Shown: in pieces, positions 59,001 through 64,000 of the stretch | Position numbering within the stretch: position 1 is the stretch's first letter | Layout: each line of letters begins with the position of its first letter | The notes under the pieces: generated by a model | The model's database searches: none | What the model was told of the DNA's origin: nothing | What the model saw: the letters and a program-made list of their open reading frames with translations, nothing else | Assembly: GCA_002900995.3 (NCBI GenBank) | Contig: CM035308.1 | Coordinates: 3,312,810-3,376,809, forward strand | Length of the DNA: 64,000 nt | Direction: 5' to 3' | Origin: Ganoderma boninense | Taxonomy: Eukaryota > Basidiomycota > Agaricomycetes > Polyporales > Polyporaceae | Program-made: the position numbers and the translations under genes

Positions 59001-59639
59001 TTGCGTGAACCGCTGTGGGATGTGGCTTCTAGAAAGAGCGAGGATGCGTTAGGCCGTCTTCCGCTGTTTCGAGGTATGAAAGTGATGATACAGGAGAACA
59101 TAGCGTTCAGCCACGGCCTGGTCAACGGCGCTGAGGGTACCGTGGAAGAAGTCCTTTGGGAGGAGGAAGACGGGTACAGATATGCCACTGTAGCATATGT
59201 TCGAGTCCCAGGTTCAGGCATGATCTGTCCGGAAAAGGGGCCAGATATCGTACCTATATTTCCACAAGTGGCGAAGTTTGAAGTGCAAGTCATCGTCAAC
59301 GGAGCTCCTGGCGCGAAACCCGTATCTCGGCACCAACTCCCACTTCTCCCTGCATATGCTTACACGGACTACAAAAGCCAAGGGAAATCGTTGAGTAGAG
59401 CCATTGTCGACATCGAGAGTGCTCACAGCTTACAGGGGGTGTACGTCATGCTTTCCCGTGTGAAAACTCTCGACGGTTTACTGGTTCTGAGACCTTTTGT
59501 GTCGTCTAGGGTCTGTCGCAGGTTATCACAAGAACTGAGGGAGGAACTGGAACGCATTGATGCGCTCTCTGAAGCAACGCGGGTGAGGTACGAGCTAGAT
59601 CGCCAGGCTGAACTGGATGCTATGATGGATGTCGATTAA
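53040..59639 (+). CDS. Helitron RepHel transposase/helicase
   Basis: Rolling-circle transposase. Two small leader exons (53040-53049, 53106-53168) join in phase to 53389-59639, giving about 2,107 residues; a shorter form from an ATG inside exon 3 is possible. Domains: DUF6570-like zinc region (CAVC at 289, then CTEC near 355, and MPKFSLANWLYYAHERLPPD); Helitron Rep domain with HUH motif GRGTLHCHMLIWLEG (H873, H875) and paired tyrosines YVTDYITK (Y1066, Y1070); Pif1-type helicase with Walker A GVGGTGKTH (about 1621-1629), Walker B IIDEVSM (D1695), GDFGQLRPV, YKSQGKSLSRAIVDI and GVYVMLSRVKT. No stop or frame shift interrupts 6.3 kb, and all catalytic residues are present, so the gene may be active. 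Termini of the element were not proven. Confidence 0.92.
53926..53994 (+). repeat. 18-bp tandem repeat within the Helitron gene
   Basis: About four copies of GATGCCGTCGTAGCAGAA (one base varies) encode (E)DAVVAE repeats near residue 205-225, between the N-terminus and the DUF6570-like region. In frame, so length variation would not break the protein. Confidence 0.85.
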
Positions 59640-59775
59640 ACTTAAATACAGCAGGAACAGATGTGCGGCAAGGCGGGAAGCAACCCGGTGACAAACCCGA
59701 AGGTCCTGGTGCGCGTCCCGTTGCTTGGGCACGTTGTAAAGTCATCGGAAATGGCCGGATTCCGGGCTCGTGATT

Positions 59776-59793
59776 GGCGCCCTAAATGGCGCC
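59776..59793. other. GC-rich hairpin 137 bp after the Helitron stop
   Basis: Stem GGCGCC/GGCGCC around loop CTAAAT. Helitrons end in a short GC hairpin about 10-12 bases before CTRR. No CTRR lies at that distance here, so a role as the 3' terminus is only a possibility. The 136 bp before it show no gene. Confidence 0.35.
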
Positions 59794-60043
59794 CACAAGA
59801 CGGACTTCACCTTGGGAGAACTTGAACCGCGTCTCCCACCCACCTTGGTCTTGCCATCTCTCGCGCTTCGCGCGGCCGTCTGGTCCTGGATTTACTGACT
59901 TTTCCATATCAGCGCATCTGCTAGACGACGACGTGCTACAATCTCCCCATAGAGCTGCTGTTCTGCTTGCGACCCTCGACTCCGGAGGCGTTGAGCTCTC
60001 CCCTTTGCCTTCAAACCTTGTATCATTCGTCCTCAGGTCATAG
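59787..60043 (+). CDS. putative small plus-strand reading frame
   Basis: ATG 59786 to TAG 60041: MAPTRRTSPWENLNRVSHPP and HLLDDDVLQSPHRAAVLLAT, then LDSGGVELSPLPSNLVSFVL. Composition is coding-like. An overlapping minus-strand frame of similar length makes the strand uncertain, and a donor-like CTCAG/GTCATAG near the end suggests an exon of a longer gene. Confidence 0.3.
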
Positions 60044-61239
60044 CAGCAAGGTACAATAGCATGCTTCGGACCAGTTTCCCTATTGGCATTCATGTCGATC
60101 AGGGCGAGAAGGAGTAGGGCCTCCTCTCAGTTTCAGAGAAGGTACGTCTATAGTATTAGTGTGTGTCAAGGCTTGTCTGACGTTCAGGAACTTCTTCCTC
60201 GATATCGAGTCAGTGACGACCGACATCAACTTCGTTAGGTCTGTGACCTACGGTAAGCACCGGGGGCGACCTCGGCTAGGTGAGCGTCCCTCTGACATTA
60301 GGATGCTCACTTGTAGGACTTACGATGAGATATGAGTCCGGGAAGAGATTCATCTCATTTCAACCGAACCGCTCCCTCTCGTTCTGCTGCGCCTGTCCTT
60401 TCCACATCAAGTCAGCAGAGCGCCATAACGCGTGGACGGAGCGTGAAGTCAAATGACGATTTTGTCTGCCTGTTCTTGGTGCGTTCTTCCACTCCATGTC
60501 TCACCTTGTGACTATTGTGCTCGCCACTACTGACAGTATTGCGAACCGAAGATAATGCCGTACGATCCTCGGGGTAGATCCAGTACAAGTACGCCTGCAA
60601 TTCTGGGAAGCGGGGGTTTAGACGACAGCGAGAGAGCGTTTACAAACTAGGACGACATGGATGCGGGGTCGCCTTCACCTCGTGGAGTGGATGGTAGAAG
60701 AGGATGGCGAGAAAGTTTATGTCAGTGCTCGGACGACGACGACACGGAGGACGGACGTAAGTGACCTAGCGCCGCACATGCTTGTCTAACTTAATACTGA
60801 GTACATCACCACAGGTGGCCTCTCCATCATGGATTTATGATGGTTGTGACCCATCCCAACGGCCGTGCTGATATGAGGAGACTGCGAGGCTGGGCCTCAA
60901 TTGTGTTGACCATTTCATCTGCACGACCTCCCAGCATATATCCATGTTTCATCGCTTATATCGCTTATCACTTACTATACGAGCTCCGCTTTGTGCTGGA
61001 TTACGCATCAACAATCCTGATTTAAAGCTCCGCTAGCGGAATGGGGGTCTTCCGGTGATCCGTCCGCTTAAGTTCTGTGCATAAGTTGAACTCCGACGAT
61101 CCTCTGGTGGCGATTTTTGGTTGCGAGGTGCATTGCATTGTATCTTCCGCTGGCATCTGTCCGCTCTGGGACCGTAGGCCCGGTCGTAGCTCAGGTGTGC
61201 CCGGAGGGCCCTTGCTATACGCTGTGAACCGCGGAGCTC
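60044..61239. other. stretch without a supported gene
   Basis: One possible exon, 60658-60760 (MDAGSPSPRGVDGRRGWRES with an acidic end, then a GTAAGT donor). Nothing else. Confidence 0.3.
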
Positions 61240-61557
61240 TCACTGCGTGAGCATGCAGACCCGTTTCTCCCCACCTGCGCGGCTTCTCTGATACTCGCTC
61301 TCGCGACCAGGGTTTGCCAAGCCGGCTTGGCCGTCGTGGTACGAGGCCTTCGGTCCGCTCCATGTCTCTAACAGACCACTAAGCTCTGCTATCAGTTCAT
61401 CGCATTTCCGGGTCACCTCTTCCATCTGCCATTCGACCTCCTGATTGGCAAACGTACGTGTGACGTCGCTCCTCTCACCCGGGTACCTCGCTGAAAAATG
61501 AGCTACAGTGTACTGCAATACACTTCTCGCGACGTATGCCGCTTTCTCAAGAGGCAC
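61240..61557 (-). CDS. putative minus-strand coiled-coil fragment
   Basis: Open for 105 codons, with a helical charged part: QYTVAHFSARYPGERSDVTR, EVEWQMEEVTRKCDELIAEL and SGLLETWSG. Heptad spacing of Leu/Met/Val suggests a short coiled coil. An overlapping plus-strand exon-like frame (61579-61733) is the competing explanation. Confidence 0.3.
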   Translation of the reverse strand: MPLEKAAYVARSVLQYTVAHFSARYPGERSDVTRTFANQEVEWQMEEVTRKCDELIAELSGLLETWSGPKASYHDGQAGLANPGRESEYQRSRAGGEKRVCMLTQ

Positions 61558-64000
61558 TTTGGTCGATTCTGAGCGATTATCTAATCTATTTACACAGGCT
61601 GAACGCGCAGAAGGTTATCAGGATGGACGGAGAGAACGTTATGGAAGCCAACACACTGATTCTGAACCTCGGTCCCGTCAACATGCCGACCACATTCCAC
61701 GGTCCCGATGGCTTGAGAACGCTCTCGGAAAGGGTACGTGTTTCGTCCTATCCGCTTCCTCATGTCCATCTCTCTTCATTGACCACGCTTTGCCATAGAC
61801 GGGCAGCAGCACGCTGGTGGGCTCCTTAAAGACAACAATGGTCGGTACACCTTCATGGGAGGAATGACAGATTCACTGATTTTTAGGTTTTCTCGTAGGA
61901 ATATGGGAATATGCAAAGGGAGGAGAGTGAGAAATAGAGACAGGCATTTCCGCTGTCAAATCTAGCACTTGGCTTGGAAGCGGCTCCAGAGAGTCGACTC
62001 CTTGGAGGCAAAGCCGACAGTGTTCTGAAGTCTGTCAGTTCAAACTGTCCGAGCATGCCATTTTCCAATCAAGGGAGCTTGAACAGCTGTAAACTCTTCC
62101 TTAGTATTCAGACCCATTTGTTTTGAGAGAACGTGAAGAAGGAAGCCGGGGCCGTAGAATTTGAAGTTCGGGGCGCCAAGGGAGCCGGAGTATTCCGACA
62201 GCTGGCCACAGCGCTTCCTGCCAGCCTCCGTCCTGCCTTTCGAGTCCCACCTCCTCACGAATATACGAGACTTAATTTATCCTTCCACTCACCCACAAGC
62301 AACGCAACGTCCGATATCTGTCCTCGGCCACCCCTTCAGAGTCGCCTTCGCCGGCCAGCCTTCAATCCTCCTCGCTCCTCTCGCTTTTCCGAGTCTAACC
62401 CTGTGAACATGCCAATTGCCCTTGTTAAAGCGAATTCAGGTATTGTCAGACTAGGGATCTCGGATGGACGCTCAAGACGGAGTTGGAGATGATCCGTAGG
62501 AGACAGGTTCATTGGACACGTTTAAGAGCAGCAGGTGAGTCCTCCTGTTGTTCGATTTTATTGCATACACTTCGGTCATCTGCAAAAACTTGAAGGAGCA
62601 CAAGAATCTCACAGCTGTCCTCAGGTCTCGTTGGTGACGAGCTGGCCACGACCCTTCCCGGAGCCCCAGGTGAGTGGGTGAATGGCGGCACGAGAGGAAC
62701 TCAGCCGACGCGTATGAGGTGAGTCATTGCACGGTCGACATTGTACTGAGCAATGGGTTGGGGCTCATCTATCTTACTTGGTATTCTCTTGTATCTTCAT
62801 CACTCCCAAATCTCCGGAGAAGCGAAGGTGCTCGGACTAGGGAGTCCTCAAGCATCGTCTTCTTCACCATGACACGTCTTGCAACAAGGGCCAATGTGTC
62901 CTCGGGCAAGCATGCTGCCCAAGAGTTCGTCGGTGATTCGGAACGCCCCCATATCGGTGACACCACGGTCTCCCTTGAGAACCGCGCAGATATGGACTTC
63001 TGCTCCGAGTGCGATCTACCTGTGTCCGCCGCAGCTCTAGCGACCTGTACATTACGGAGGACCACCGTCACGGCCTAGAAGCCTGCATACGTCGTTTCGA
63101 CCGCGGGCCCAATTCGAACTCCTGGATTGCTCTTAGATATTGGGTTTTCGTCCAGTCAGGCCTCGCCGAGTAGGAACTTGAGTGCAGGGTTCAGATCAGC
63201 TTGTCTTCGGGCTGTGGACCCCATGCATGCATGGTACTTTCTGGAACCTTGCACCACCTGCAACCGTTCCCGTTGTTCAGTCCTCCGCACCAATTCTCGT
63301 GCCACAACTGGCGCAGCGGCGCAGCGAACATTTCGTCCAGATGCTGCTGCCTCAGCCGCCGCTTCGGCTCGCTTCGGTCGCATGTGCAGCCAGCGCGCCC
63401 CGCGGTGAGTATTTGGAATTGACCACGGCATGCCACTCCGAGCTAACAAACCTTGATTGCTTACAAGCATCTGGGCTGTCACGCGGACTTCAACATGAAC
63501 GCTAGCTGGCCCCAGCAGGATTCATCTGGGCTCTCCGTCGGCATCGGCGGCGCCGCGCAGGTGCCGCATTACCACTGATCCCCGCAGCAGCAGGGACCTC
63601 CGTGCCTGTTTCCCCGCGGGGAATGTGCTGGGCCACAGCGTGGGTCCGATGATAGGTTGACGATCTCATACGGTGCTCAGATGTGGTCCGCTCCCTTTCC
63701 TGATGATCAGATTCGTAAGTTACGGTGTCTCCGCATGCACTTCGAGTCCGAGCCAACATTGTAATATCTTCCCCATCCCGTCACACCATATTACCGCCCC
63801 GCCGCCCTCATATATATGCCTGCAGAATACTCGGGCCTGCAACGCTGTGCTGGTATCTCTCAACATCTATTCCGCTGCAGCCGGTTAGTCTGTGGCATCG
63901 TTTCAAAACTGCCTGCGCGCTGATGAGCTTTCAGAACTTGCGAAGACATGCCAAAGGCATCCAAGAACACGTCTCGTGAGCACAAGCAAAGCGCCAGGAC
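61558..64000. other. right-end stretch with weak coding fragments
   Basis: No complete model. Plus-strand fragments: 62868-63078 (MTRLATRANVSSGKHAAQEF, MDFCSECDLPVSAAALAT, with one CxxC) and 63470-63720, a Gln/Ser-rich frame (MNASWPQQDSSGLSVGIGGA) with one in-frame stop. These may be exons of a gene continuing past the window. Confidence 0.3.

Noticed and set aside
1..64000. CRISPR arrays, bacterial operons, riboswitches, rRNA genes
   Set aside because: No regularly spaced repeats or conserved RNA cores seen; spliced genes show that this is a eukaryotic nuclear sequence.

Overview
The window is nuclear DNA of a filamentous fungus, most likely a mushroom-forming basidiomycete (Agaricomycetes). 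Support: nearly every readable gene is cut by short GT-AG introns, most of them about 45-80 bp, some leaving very small exons. The families present are also typical of that group: a DUF6534-like membrane protein, an F-box protein, a LAMMER-type kinase, a nucleotidyltransferase-like family and a large Helitron. Genes lie on both strands with no operons. I assembled spliced models by hand from splice motifs, reading phase and paralogue comparison; there is no transcript support.

Layout. 0-8 kb: the 3' end of an unknown gene, a DUF6534-like gene with micro-exons, a long stretch without clear genes, and a two-exon gene (7453-8035) whose C-terminus recurs in other genes here. 8.1-16.2 kb: a tandem segmental duplication. 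Each copy has a plus-strand C2H2 zinc-finger gene and a minus-strand MYND-finger gene. Copy A is interrupted by a 685-bp hAT-type MITE that carries tRNA-like modules; copy B has the empty site but a premature stop in its C2H2 gene. The MYND gene has two fingers in copy A and three in copy B, through tandem duplication of a 226-bp exon+intron unit. 17-24 kb: a small three-exon gene, a RING-finger protein with a coiled coil, exons of an unresolved gene, and a small acidic protein. 24-28 kb is largely unreadable. 28.8-42 kb: the kinase, three small hypothetical genes, the F-box protein and the nucleotidyltransferase-like protein. 44-53 kb: a broken reading frame, a seven-exon hypothetical gene, and two minus-strand hypothetical genes, one with a small zinc-knuckle-like pair. 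53.0-59.6 kb: an apparently complete Helitron RepHel gene of about 2,107 codons with DUF6570-like, HUH/Rep and Pif1 helicase regions. 59.6-64 kb: weakly coding sequence.

How things fit together: the genes do not form a metabolic pathway. The common theme is duplication and mobile DNA: segmental duplication, exon duplication, a hAT MITE, several tRNA-derived repeats and an apparently intact Helitron. The most original points are the MYND module whose finger is split across a phase-0 intron, so that copying one exon adds exactly one finger; the tRNA-bearing MITE dated by its paralogous empty site; and a C-terminal domain shared by four genes that otherwise differ.
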